This document shows positions 14,090 to 21,463 of a stretch of 24,905 nucleotides of DNA, piece after piece. The stretch covers positions 1 through 24,905 of the forward strand of contig NZ_DASZGI010000036.1 of the NCBI RefSeq assembly GCF_035938995.1, in the 5' to 3' direction. The position numbers and the translations under genes are program-made. Positions within the stretch are counted from its first letter, which is position 1. Every line of letters starts with the position of its first letter. Origin of the DNA: DASZGI01 sp035938995. Lineage in GTDB: Bacteria; Actinomycetota; Actinomycetes; Streptomycetales; Catenulisporaceae. The notes beneath the pieces were generated by a model, which saw only the letters and a program-made list of their open reading frames with translations, made no database searches and was not told where the DNA came from.

Positions 14090-14119
14090 CCGGGCAGGCA
14101 GTGAGCCCGGGTAGGCAGT
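14090..14119. repeat. Direct 13-mer pair between convergent genes
   Basis: CCGGGCAGGCAGT (14090-14102) and CCGGGTAGGCAGT (14107-14119) differ at one base. They lie in the 94-bp gap between the qorB-like and DUF4231 genes. The purpose is unknown. Confidence 0.5.
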
Positions 14120-14128
14120 CTGAGTCGG

Positions 14129-14605
14129 TCAGGCCGGCTTCCGCTGCGCGAGCGTGGCGGGAGAACCGGCTTGATTGGTCAGGCGCTGCTCGGTCCACGA
14201 CCGGCTCTCCGCTGTCATGACCTCGATCGTGCGGTCGAGCAGCGCCCGGCGTGCGACGGCGTCGCGCTCCTCCATCGCGAGCAGTTGATAGCCGGTCACG
14301 GCCTGCTGAAGCGCGAGCCACGCGACGCTGGTGCTCACCCACCGCTCGTTGGGGTTGAAGACCTGGCGGAAGCCGGTGAGGAACAGAGTCACCGCGGCCA
14401 GCGATGCCGTGGCCACGGCCGGCGCGCGCAGCGCCGACACGATCACCGTCGACGCGGTGCTGAGGAGGATCAGCAATTCGCTGGCGTAGTGGCTGCGCCG
14501 GGCGCGCGCTTTGGCACGCTCATACCAGGACAGCTGGTGCAGGGCGTAGGCCAGTGCGGGATCGTCGTTCTCCCCGGGCTGGAGGGAAAGGGCGCTGGTC
14601 GGCAT
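14129..14605 (-). CDS. DUF4231/SLATT-like two-TM protein
   Basis: The 158-residue membrane protein has a soluble helical start (HQLSWYERAKARARRSHYASE, about 23-43). Two adjacent transmembrane helices follow (about 44-60 and 64-80) with only a short turn between them, then a long helical cytoplasmic tail (about 88-145). The WYxxKAxxxRxxHY start and the tight hairpin match DUF4231, part of the SLATT superfamily. SLATT proteins are predicted pore-forming effectors in nucleotide-signalling defence systems. Here no nucleotidyltransferase, SLOG or reverse-transcriptase partner is next door, so a defence role is not supported by context. ATG 14605 is the first start. Confidence 0.75.
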   Translation of the reverse strand: MPTSALSLQPGENDDPALAYALHQLSWYERAKARARRSHYASELLILLSTASTVIVSALRAPAVATASLAAVTLFLTGFRQVFNPNERWVSTSVAWLALQQAVTGYQLLAMEERDAVARRALLDRTIEVMTAESRSWTEQRLTNQAGSPATLAQRKPA

Positions 14606-14679
14606 GGCCCTCAGTGTTCACGATCCGCACGGTCTCCGGATAGTCGTCTTCTGATGAACCGCTGTCGGGGTGGTTGCGC

Positions 14680-14850
14680 TTACCTGCCGGGCCGCTGGTA
14701 CAGCTCGACGCGGTCCCCGGACAGGCTGGACGTGACCAGCCGGGTCAGGTCATCGGCGATCACCTCGGAGGCGTCCGCCGCCACCCCGTCGAGGGCCTGC
14801 TCCGCCGCGGCGCGCGGGTCCGACTTCGGGCTGTCGATGGGGGCGGCCAT
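14680..14850 (-). pseudogene. C-terminal remnant of a short-chain dehydrogenase
   Basis: The 56 codons ending at 14680 read DSPKSDPRAAAEQALDGVAADASEVIADDLTR (split: DSPKSDPRAAAEQALDGV, then ASEVIADDLTRLV), which resembles the last 50 residues of many actinobacterial SDRs (PKSDP...QALDGxxAGxxEVLADExSR). The Rossmann motif, NNAG and Tyr-x3-Lys are absent. No SDR-like sequence continues upstream, because the tetR stop codon lies 20 bp away. There is no ribosome site at ATG 14850. It is read in the same direction as tetR, consistent with an internal deletion of a former tetR-SDR operon. It could alternatively be expressed as a small protein. Confidence 0.6.
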
Positions 14851-14869
14851 GTCGGTGTCCGTGTATGGA

Positions 14870-15457
14870 TCAGCCGGCGTCGGCCCGGTATCGCAGTCCG
14901 TCCAGGAGAAGGTCCAGCAAGCGGCCCGCCTGCTCTCGGCGGGCCGGTTCTCCGGCGGAGAGCGATATGCCACTCAGGCCGGCGAGCACGTCGTAGGAGT
15001 CGACGTCGGAACGCAGGATTCCGGCATCGGCCCCGGCTGCGAGAAACAGCGAGATGGCGGCGGTGAGACGGTCCCGGCTCTCGGAGAAGGGGTTTCCGCC
15101 GGAAGCGATCACGGCGCGCAGAGCCTCGGCCATGCCCTGCTTGGTCGCCATGTAGTCGATGAAACGGTTCATCCAGGCGCGCAGGGCCCGGTCGGCGGGC
15201 AGCTCGCGCAGCAGGTCGGCAGCGGAGTCGCAGAGCCTGGCCAGTTCGCTGCGATAGGCGGCCTCGACGAGCGCTTCGCGGGTGGGGAAGTGCCGGTAGA
15301 GGGTGCCGATGCCGACGCCCGCCTCCTTGGCGATCGACTCCAGCGGGATCTCCGGGCCGCCCTGGGAGAACGCGCGCACGGCGACCTCGAGCAACTTGTC
15401 GCGGTTGCGTTGCGCGTCAGCGCGCAGCGGTCGCCCGCCGCCTGCCGGGTCCGGCAT
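14870..15457 (-). CDS. TetR-family repressor
   Basis: The 195-residue product has an N-terminal HTH (RDKLLEVAVRAFSQGGPEIPLESIAKEAGVGIGTLYRHFPTREALVEAAY region, about 19-66), with VGIGTLYRHF as recognition helix. An all-helical ligand domain follows, with the SADLLRELPADRALRAWMNRFIDYMATKQGMAEAL stretch common in repressors of neighbouring SDR genes. ATG 15457 has GGAAGGA 8 nt upstream. It is divergent from an intact SDR gene across a 121-bp gap carrying two palindromes, so it probably represses both. The ligand is unknown. Confidence 0.92.
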   Translation of the reverse strand: MPDPAGGGRPLRADAQRNRDKLLEVAVRAFSQGGPEIPLESIAKEAGVGIGTLYRHFPTREALVEAAYRSELARLCDSAADLLRELPADRALRAWMNRFIDYMATKQGMAEALRAVIASGGNPFSESRDRLTAAISLFLAAGADAGILRSDVDSYDVLAGLSGISLSAGEPARREQAGRLLDLLLDGLRYRADAG

Positions 15458-15491
15458 CGTGTCCGTCCTTCCTCTCGCGCCCCTCGCGCGC

Positions 15492-15547
15492 TTGCTAAAC
15501 GGAGGAGTCTCCGTTTATAGTCGGCCGTATCGGAGGTTCCTCCGTTT
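15492..15547. promoter_or_regulatory. Double TetR operator and SDR promoter
   Basis: Site 1 is a perfect palindrome TAAACGGAG-GAGT-CTCCGTTTA (15496-15517). Site 2 is CGGAGG-TT-CCTCCG (15531-15544) extended on its right by TTT to give another CCTCCGTTT half. Thus three AAACGGAG half-sites and one degenerate half are present. A promoter for the plus-strand SDR reads TTGCTA (15492-15497), 18 nt, TATAGT (15516-15521), with site 1 filling the spacer. This is a classic arrangement for repression by steric block. Binding is inferred. Confidence 0.75.
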
Positions 15548-15578
15548 AATAGTACCGGCGACTCCGGGACGGAACACC

Positions 15579-16517
15579 ATGCCCGAACTCATCACCACTC
15601 CATTCACCGCCGCATCCACCGCCGCCGAGGTCATCGCGGGGATCGACCTGACCGGCCGCCGCGCCGTCGTGACCGGCGGCGCCTCCGGGATCGGCGTCGA
15701 GACCGCCCGCGCGCTGGCCGGGGCGGGCGCCGAGGTGACACTCGCGGTCCGCAACGCCGAGGCCGGTCAGCGCACCGCCGACGAGATCGCCGCGACGACC
15801 GGCAGCAAGCAGGTCCGGGTCGAGCCGCTCGACCTGGCCGACCTGGCGTCGGTCACCGCGTTCACCGGCCGCTGGGACGGCCCGCTGGACATCCTGGTGA
15901 ACAACGCCGGGATCATGGCCTCACCGCTGAGCCGCACGGCGCGCGGTTGGGAGCTCCAGTTCGCCACCAACCACCTCGGCCACTTCCTGCTGGCGACCGG
16001 CCTGCACTCGTCGCTGGCCGCAGCTGGCGGCGCGCGCGTGGTGTCCGTCAGCTCCGTGGCGCACCTGCGCTCAGGCATCGACTTCGACGACATCCACTTC
16101 GAACGGCGCGAGTACGACCCCTGGATCGCCTACGGCCAGTCGAAGACGGCGAACGTACTGTTCGCGGTCGAGGCGACCAAGCGCTGGGCGGACGACGGCA
16201 TCACGGTCAATGCTCTGATGCCGGGCGCGATCCGGACCAACCTGCAGCGGTACGTCTCCGACGAGGAACTGCAGCAGATGCGCGCCCAGGCGGGCAGCAG
16301 CGGCGTGGTGTGGAAGACGCCTGAGCAGGGCGCCGCGACATCCGTCCTGGTCGCCACCTCGCCGCTGCTCGAGGGCGTCGGCGGACGGTACTTCGAGGAC
16401 TGCAACGAGGCCGGGCCGAACCAGCCGGGCACCCGTCGCGGTGTCGCGGCGTGGGCGCTCGACCCCGAGGCCGCCGCCCGGCTCTGGGATGTCTCGGTTC
16501 AATCCCTGGCCGGTTGA
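15579..16517 (+). CDS. Short-chain dehydrogenase/reductase (SDR)
   Basis: The 312-residue product carries the classical SDR motifs: TGGASGIG (32-39) for NAD(P) binding, NNAG (108-111), the catalytic serine in VSVSSVAH (Ser158/159), and Tyr185-x3-Lys189 (YGQSK). WELQFATNHLGHFLL and the C-terminal insertion with GVVWKTPEQGAATSV are typical of the retinol-dehydrogenase/WW-oxidoreductase-like branch common in actinobacteria. The ATG at 15579 has only a weak GGGACGGA site. It is controlled by the divergent TetR gene. The substrate is unknown, probably an alcohol, aldehyde or ketone. It converges with the sensor kinase gene. Confidence 0.9.
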   Translation: MPELITTPFTAASTAAEVIAGIDLTGRRAVVTGGASGIGVETARALAGAGAEVTLAVRNAEAGQRTADEIAATTGSKQVRVEPLDLADLASVTAFTGRWDGPLDILVNNAGIMASPLSRTARGWELQFATNHLGHFLLATGLHSSLAAAGGARVVSVSSVAHLRSGIDFDDIHFERREYDPWIAYGQSKTANVLFAVEATKRWADDGITVNALMPGAIRTNLQRYVSDEELQQMRAQAGSSGVVWKTPEQGAATSVLVATSPLLEGVGGRYFEDCNEAGPNQPGTRRGVAAWALDPEAAARLWDVSVQSLAG

Positions 16518-16535
16518 GAAGCAGGATCGCTGCGG

Positions 16536-16597
16536 CACAGCGCGGGCAGGTCGGTCAGGCTCCTTAATCCCTATGCCTGGCAGACCTGCCCGCTGTG
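16536..16597. terminator. Long bidirectional hairpin between SDR and kinase genes
   Basis: CACAGC-GC-GGGCAGGTC (16536-16552) pairs with GACCTGCCCGCTGTG (16583-16597) with a single 2-nt bulge. An inner stem CAGGC (16556-16560) / GCCTG (16575-16579) strengthens it. The right arm is within the last codons of the kinase gene. It sits between convergent genes. Confidence 0.7.
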
Positions 16598-18166
16598 GTC
16601 GAGCGGCACGGTAAGCCGGGCGATGGTTCCGGTGCGCGCCGTCCGGTCGCTGCCGCCGGCTCCCGCGACTCCGGCGTTCTCCAGCGAGACCGATCCGCCG
16701 ACCTGCGCCACGTACTGGGCGACGATCGCCAGTCCGAGCCCCGATCCCGGCAGCGCGCGGGCCGAGGCTGAGCGCCAGAACCGGTCGAACACCCGCGGCA
16801 GGTCCTCGGCGGCGATCCCAGGACCCTGATCCTGAATCACACAGGCTCCGGCGGACAGCCGAAGCGTGACCCGCCCGTCCGGCGGGGAGAACTTCACCGC
16901 GTTGTCCAGCAGGTTCAGCACCGCGCGCTCCAGGCTGCCGGAGTCCGCGAGCACATAGCAGGGCTCGAGTTCGGTGTCGATGCGCACCCACGGGGCGCGC
17001 CGCCGGGCCCGCTCCACCGCCTGCGCCGCCGCCTCGTGGAACGCGGTGCGGACACGGGGCGGGGCGGCGGACTCCTGGCTGCGGGCGAGCCGCAGCAGAT
17101 CGTTCACCAGCTGGGCCAGCTCGCCGACCTGCGCGTCCGCGTTGGCGAGCAGGGTGCGCCGATGTGCCGGGCTCAGCTCGCGGCCGGTCCGCTCGCTGCG
17201 CACCAGCAGGTCGACCGCCGTGCGCAGACCGGTCAGCGGGGTGCGCAGCTCGTGCCCGGCGTCCGAGACCAGGCGCCGCTGGCGCTGCCGCTCCGACTCC
17301 AGCGCCTCGGTCATGTCGTTGAAGGACACCCCGAGCCGGGCGATCTCGTCCCGGCCGGAGACCTCGACCCGCGTGCCGAGGTCGTCGGTGCGGGCGACGT
17401 GCTCGACCACCTCGGTGAACCGCCGGACCGGACGCAGCGCCGCCCGGGCGACCCAGATGCCGGCCAAAACGGCGGCGACAAGCCCCGCCGCGGCGACCAT
17501 GCCGAGCCGCCAGGCGAGTGCACCGAGCGAGCTGTCCACGTCGGTGAGAGGCCTGATGTAGGTGACCGCGACGCCGGGCCCGGCCTGGACGGTCAGAACA
17601 CGGACATGCTGGCCGCCGTCGGTGTACTCGGTATGCAAAGTGCTGTTCAAGGTGCCTTGGGCTACCTCGATGTCCGCTGCGGTGACCGGGGTGGCGTAGA
17701 ACGGAGTCGCGCACCGGGTACCGTCCGACTTCACCAGCTGGGTGCCGAACTGCGGGCGCACAACGGGATTGTCGCTGGGCACCGGGCTCTGCACACAGTC
17801 CGCCGTGCTGACGACGGTTCCGTCCAACGGCAACGCGCCGGCGAACTCGGGCCCCGGCTGCTGCGCCGTGGTCGTGCCGCTCAGGCTGCCGCCCCCGACC
17901 GTGACGCCGGGGGTGAGCCCGCCGCCGGTCCCCGCGGCGACCTGTCCCTGGCCGATCTGGATGAACTTGGGCGCCTGCTGGGCCTGGGTGGCCAGCTCCG
18001 CGTCGACCTCCTGGTGCAACTGCCCGCTGACCAGCAGGTACGAGCTGAGCGCGGCGGCGATCGCGGCCAGCCCGATCGCGCCGCAGACCAGCGAGGCGAG
18101 CCGGGTGCGCAGGGAGAGCCGGATGCGCACGGCCGCCCCGGCGTTCGCCGTGATCCGCCGGATCAC
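16571..18166 (-). CDS. Sensor histidine kinase, MprB-like
   Basis: The 531-residue membrane kinase has TM1 at about 24-46 and an extracytoplasmic sensor region 47-218 rich in Gly/Thr/Pro with two cysteines (Cys124, Cys152). TM2 lies at about 219-241, followed by a HAMP linker (AALRPVRRFTEVVEHVARTDDLGTRV). The HisKA box SDAGHELRTPLTGL carries phospho-acceptor His305. The ATPase domain shows the N box LLDNAVKFSP, G1 DQGPGI, the F box and GSGLGLAIV. The GTG start overlaps the response-regulator stop by 4 nt, so the pair is translationally coupled. The signal is unknown; the envelope is likely given the downstream ABC exporter genes. Confidence 0.93.
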   Translation of the reverse strand: MIRRITANAGAAVRIRLSLRTRLASLVCGAIGLAAIAAALSSYLLVSGQLHQEVDAELATQAQQAPKFIQIGQGQVAAGTGGGLTPGVTVGGGSLSGTTTAQQPGPEFAGALPLDGTVVSTADCVQSPVPSDNPVVRPQFGTQLVKSDGTRCATPFYATPVTAADIEVAQGTLNSTLHTEYTDGGQHVRVLTVQAGPGVAVTYIRPLTDVDSSLGALAWRLGMVAAAGLVAAVLAGIWVARAALRPVRRFTEVVEHVARTDDLGTRVEVSGRDEIARLGVSFNDMTEALESERQRQRRLVSDAGHELRTPLTGLRTAVDLLVRSERTGRELSPAHRRTLLANADAQVGELAQLVNDLLRLARSQESAAPPRVRTAFHEAAAQAVERARRRAPWVRIDTELEPCYVLADSGSLERAVLNLLDNAVKFSPPDGRVTLRLSAGACVIQDQGPGIAAEDLPRVFDRFWRSASARALPGSGLGLAIVAQYVAQVGGSVSLENAGVAGAGGSDRTARTGTIARLTVPLDHSGQVCQA

Positions 18167-18885
18167 GGCGCGCTCCGCAGCACGTAGCCGACGCCGCGCA
18201 CGGTCTGGATCAGCCGCGGTTCGTCGTCTGATTCGGTCTTCCGCCGCAGGTACATCACGTACACGTCGATCGGGTTGGAGGCCGGGCTGAAATCGACGCC
18301 CCAGATGGCTCTGATGAGCTGCTCGCGGGTGAGCACCTGGCGCGGGTGGTTCAGGAACGTCTCGAGCAGGTCGTACTCGGTGCGGGTCAGCTCCAACAGA
18401 CGCGGGCCGCGCCAGACCTCGTGGGTGATCCGGTCCATGGTCAGGTCCGCGTAGACCAGCCGGTCGCGCTCGCCCGGCATCGCCGCCGTGGACGCCGCCG
18501 ACGCCAGCAGCGCGTGCCGGCGCAGCAGGGCCCTGATCCTGGCGAGCAAGGCGTCGAAGTCGAACGGCTTGGTCAGGTAGTCGTCCGCGCCGGTGTCGAG
18601 GCCGACGACCTGGTCGCCGGTGGCGTTGCGGGCGGTGAGCATGAGGATCGGGGTGGCCGGGTCGCGGGCGCGCAGGCGGCGGCAGGCGGTCAGGCCGTCC
18701 ATCCGCGGCATCATCACGTCCATGATCACCAGGTCCGGGGCGGCCGCGCCGACCTGCGCCAGCGCGGCCACCCCGTCCTCGGCCACCGCGACCGAATAGC
18801 CCTCGAACTCCAGACCGATCCTCAGGTTCTCGCGCACCGTGGGTTCGTCGTCGACGACCAGGATGCGCCCGGGGCTCGCGGGCAT
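18163..18885 (-). CDS. OmpR/PhoB-family response regulator, MprA-like
   Basis: The 240-residue product has an N-terminal receiver domain with Asp12/Asp13, phospho-acceptor Asp56 (LVIMDVMMP), Thr84 and Lys106 (LTKPF). The C-terminal winged helix begins near residue 145 (LTMDRITHEVWRGPRLLELTRTEYDLLETF) and ends RLIQTVRGVGYVLR. ATG 18885 is preferred over GTG 18894 because AAGGAG stands 10 nt before the ATG but only 1 nt before the GTG. It is the first gene of the kinase pair. Direct repeats upstream are candidate binding sites for autoregulation and for control of the divergently placed region toward the ABC genes. Confidence 0.93.
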   Translation of the reverse strand: MPASPGRILVVDDEPTVRENLRIGLEFEGYSVAVAEDGVAALAQVGAAAPDLVIMDVMMPRMDGLTACRRLRARDPATPILMLTARNATGDQVVGLDTGADDYLTKPFDFDALLARIRALLRRHALLASAASTAAMPGERDRLVYADLTMDRITHEVWRGPRLLELTRTEYDLLETFLNHPRQVLTREQLIRAIWGVDFSPASNPIDVYVMYLRRKTESDDEPRLIQTVRGVGYVLRSAP

Positions 18886-18969
18886 GGTCCGCACTCTCCT
18901 TCCGTCGCGGTGGGGCTCACTTCCGGCTCGCTGCGATGTCGTGAACCTGCCTCGTGCTCATGAAAAGCA

Positions 18970-18995
18970 CCTGAGAACCAAGAGCAGCCTGAGAA
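18970..18995 (-). promoter_or_regulatory. Direct-repeat site upstream of the response regulator
   Basis: On the minus strand TTCTCAGG occurs twice (18988-18995 and 18970-18977), 18 bp apart, each followed by a TGCTCTT/TGCTTTT-like stretch. The repeats lie between the end of the ABC ATPase gene and the regulator gene. OmpR-type regulators bind direct repeats, so this could be the autoregulatory site. This is inference from position and repeat type. Confidence 0.5.
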
Positions 18996-19009
18996 AGTCC
19001 GCGGGCACG

Positions 19010-19747
19010 CTAGGCCGGCGCGCCCGCTTCCGCCCCCGTCCCCGCGTCGGCGCCCGCACCCGATCGCGGTGCGGACTCCTTCCGCATGCTCAGCTCCCCG
19101 TGGTATATCCAGGCGACCCGGGGCACCCGCTTCGCGATCGCGGAGTCGTGCGTGACGATCACCACCGTCAGCGAGCGCTCCCGCCACAGCCGCTCGATCA
19201 GGTCCATGATCTCGTCGCGGGTGTCCTCGTCGAGGTTGCCGGTCGGCTCGTCCGCGAGGATCACCCGCGGCTGCTTGACCAACGCGCGGGCGAGCGCGAC
19301 CCGCTGCTGCTCGCCGCCGGACAACTCCCCCGGCACGTGCCGGGCCCGCGGCGCCAGCCCCACGTCGGCCAGCGCCTCGGCGGCACGGCGCCGCCGCTGG
19401 TCCGCCGAGACGCCGAGCGGGACGAGCGCCGCCTCCACGTTCTCCCGCGCGGTCAGCGTCGGGATCAGGTTGAAGGTCTGGAACACGAACCCGATCTCGG
19501 CGGCCCTGATCCGGGTGAGCCCCCGCTCGCTCATCCGGGTCAGGTCGCCCCCGCCGAGCCGCAGCGATCCGGAGGTCGGCCGGTCCAGCCCGCCCAGCAG
19601 TTGCAGCAGGGTGGACTTCCCGTGGCCGGTCGGCCCCTGGATCGCCAGCAGGTCGCCGTCCGCGATGGTCGCGGTGACGCCGCGCAACGCCTCGACGGAC
19701 TGCGACCCGCGCCGATAGGTCTTCGTCAGATCCTTGATCTCGTACAC
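19010..19747 (-). CDS. MacB/LolD-type ABC transporter ATPase
   Basis: The 245-residue ATPase has Walker A GPTGHGKS (38-45), Q-loop Gln90, signature LSGGEQQRVALARAL (142-156), Walker B VILADE (162-167) followed by PTGNLD, and switch His200 (VTHD). The ATPase domain ends near 220 and is followed by an Ala/Gly-rich tail. Such ATPases drive FtsX-like permeases that move lipids, peptides or lipoproteins without a classical channel. GTG 19747 is chosen for GAGGAG 6 nt upstream; the long upstream frame is antiphase to the permease gene. It lies 44 nt behind its partner permease in the same operon. Confidence 0.93.
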   Translation of the reverse strand: MYEIKDLTKTYRRGSQSVEALRGVTATIADGDLLAIQGPTGHGKSTLLQLLGGLDRPTSGSLRLGGGDLTRMSERGLTRIRAAEIGFVFQTFNLIPTLTARENVEAALVPLGVSADQRRRRAAEALADVGLAPRARHVPGELSGGEQQRVALARALVKQPRVILADEPTGNLDEDTRDEIMDLIERLWRERSLTVVIVTHDSAIAKRVPRVAWIYHGELSMRKESAPRSGAGADAGTGAEAGAPA

Positions 19748-19791
19748 CGTGTTCTCCTCGGTCCTGGTCTGCGCGTGGTGGGGCGGGCGGG

Positions 19792-21261
19792 TCAGGCGAT
19801 CCGGCGCAGCGCGGCGGCGGGGCGCAGCGACGCGGCCCGCCAGCCGCCGAAGGCCGCCGCGAGCAGGCCGCCAAGGGCGGCGAGCAGCACCGCGAGGACC
19901 AGGGTGCGGATCTCCACCGGCGCGGTCAGGTGCACCGTGATGCTCTGCGTGAGTCCCGGAACCCCACCGCTGCCGCCGGTTGGCGGCCCTTGCGCGCCGC
20001 TGACCGGGCCGCTGAGCGACTCCGGCTGCCCTCCCCCGCCCTGCGGCACGTCGCCGGTGGTCGCGGTCAGCGTCGGGGCGAAGTGCGCCACCATCGCGGA
20101 GCCCGCGTAGCCGAGCCCGATCCCCAGCGCCCCGCCCGCCAGGCCGACGACGATCGCCTCGCCCGCGACCTGCCGCACGACGCGGGGCGAGGCCCAGCCC
20201 AGCGCCTTGAGCGTGCCGAATTCGCGCACCCGGCGCCCGACGGCCGACATCGTGAACAGCACGGCCACCGCGAACGCCGCCACCAGCACCGCGATGGCGA
20301 GCCACTTGCCCAGGTTGTCGGCCAGCGACGCGGCGCTGGCCAGCGAGCCGGTCACCGACCCCGCCAGGCTCGCGGACGAGGTCACCGTCGCGCCCGGGAC
20401 GGCCTTCTGGATCTCGTTCTGCACCTGGGAGATATCCGCCGCGCTGGCGGCCTTGACGTAGATCGTCGTCACGTCGTTCGCGTCAGAAGCCAGGACCTGC
20501 AGCTTCGCCAGTGGCAGATAGATGTTCGCGCCGCCGGACCCGGAGGGGGTGGTCGCGATGCCCACGACGGTGAAGGTCGTGCCCGCGACCGTGAACGTCG
20601 ATCCGACCTTGAGCCCCTGCTGCGAGGCATATCCGGAGTCGAGCACGGCCGAGGTCTTGTTCGCGTCGGCCGCGGTGAGATTGCGGCCCGAGGTGATGGT
20701 GACCGTCGAGAGCGGCCCCATGCCGCTGCGCGTGGGATCGACGCCGAGCAGGCTCGTCGGCTGGACGCCCACGTTCGCGCCGGCGGTCGGGGCGGTGATG
20801 CCGGGCCCGACGCCGGGCGTGAGGCCCGAGACGCCGCCGCTGCCCTGCGACTCGGTCACCGTCCCACTGAACTTGATATCGAGCGCTGACAGACTCGCCG
20901 AGACTGACTGCACCCCGGCCAGGTGCGCGATCCGGCTCAGCGCGGACGAAGCGATCGTGCCCTGACCGGGCGCCGGCAGGACGTTGTCGGTGTTCGTGGT
21001 CGCGCTCTTGCCCGCGCCGCCGGTGCCGTTGAGCTTGAACATGCGCGGCGCGTTGCTCCCGTCCGCAGCGTTCTGCGTGATGGTCAGGTCGGTGCCGACG
21101 CCGTAAAGCGAATGAAGCACCGAGGACTGCGCATTTCGCACCCCGGACGACGCGGCGGTGACCGTGATCACCAAGCCGATCGCCAGCGCCAGCCCGACCA
21201 TGACGACGATCGCCTGGCGCGATCTCCGTCTCAGTTCCCGGAAGAGGTAGGTGAAGAACAT
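19792..21261 (-). CDS. FtsX/MacB-type ABC permease
   Basis: The 489-residue membrane protein has the MacB layout. TM1 (about 16-38, AIVVMVGLALAIGLVITVTAASSG) is followed by a large extracytoplasmic domain (about 40-305, rich in Gly/Ser/Thr). Then come TM2 near 310-335 (WLAIAVLVAAFAVAVLFTMS), TM3 near 360-385 (EAIVVGLAGGALGIGLGYAG), a Gly/Pro-rich loop, and TM4 near 450-472. The FtsX-domain motif VGRRVREFGTLKALGWASPRVVRQV precedes TM3. It ends in the typical LRPAAALRRIA. It pairs with the ATPase gene immediately downstream. The substrate is unknown. Regulation by the adjacent two-component system is likely from context. Confidence 0.9.
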   Translation of the reverse strand: MFFTYLFRELRRRSRQAIVVMVGLALAIGLVITVTAASSGVRNAQSSVLHSLYGVGTDLTITQNAADGSNAPRMFKLNGTGGAGKSATTNTDNVLPAPGQGTIASSALSRIAHLAGVQSVSASLSALDIKFSGTVTESQGSGGVSGLTPGVGPGITAPTAGANVGVQPTSLLGVDPTRSGMGPLSTVTITSGRNLTAADANKTSAVLDSGYASQQGLKVGSTFTVAGTTFTVVGIATTPSGSGGANIYLPLAKLQVLASDANDVTTIYVKAASAADISQVQNEIQKAVPGATVTSSASLAGSVTGSLASAASLADNLGKWLAIAVLVAAFAVAVLFTMSAVGRRVREFGTLKALGWASPRVVRQVAGEAIVVGLAGGALGIGLGYAGSAMVAHFAPTLTATTGDVPQGGGGQPESLSGPVSGAQGPPTGGSGGVPGLTQSITVHLTAPVEIRTLVLAVLLAALGGLLAAAFGGWRAASLRPAAALRRIA

Positions 21262-21370
21262 CCGGACTCCCCTGCGTCGCGTCGGTGGACCCGGGCGCGC
21301 GGTCCGGCGCCCGAGACGACGCTCGAGCCCGGCGATGAGGGATTCGTGTCAGGCGGATGAGAGAACGATG

Positions 21371-21409
21371 AGGGCGCCCGCTCCCCAGGCGAAGGGGATC
21401 GGGCGCCCT
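21371..21409. terminator. Hairpin terminator downstream of the phospholipase gene
   Basis: AGGGCGCCCG (21371-21380) pairs perfectly with CGGGCGCCCT (21400-21409), and inner CCCC/GGGG (21383-21386 / 21394-21397) extends the stem past one mismatch to a 7-nt loop. It lies 55 nt beyond the phospholipase stop and before the ABC permease gene, both on the minus strand. Confidence 0.7.
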
Positions 21410-21413
21410 GTAT

Positions 21414-21455
21414 CGGTCTTTTGGGTCGGTCTTTTGGGGGCCGGTCTCTTGGGGC
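21414..21455. repeat. Three imperfect tandem GGTCTTTTGGG units
   Basis: CGGTCTTTTGGG at 21414-21425, CGGTCTTTTGGG at 21427-21438 and CGGTCTCTTGGG at 21442-21453 form a short tandem array between the phospholipase stop and the hairpin. On the transcribed minus strand it is purine/C-rich (CCCAAAAGACCG units). The function is unknown; it may have arisen by slippage. Confidence 0.6.
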
Positions 21456-21463
21456 GAGTGGCG

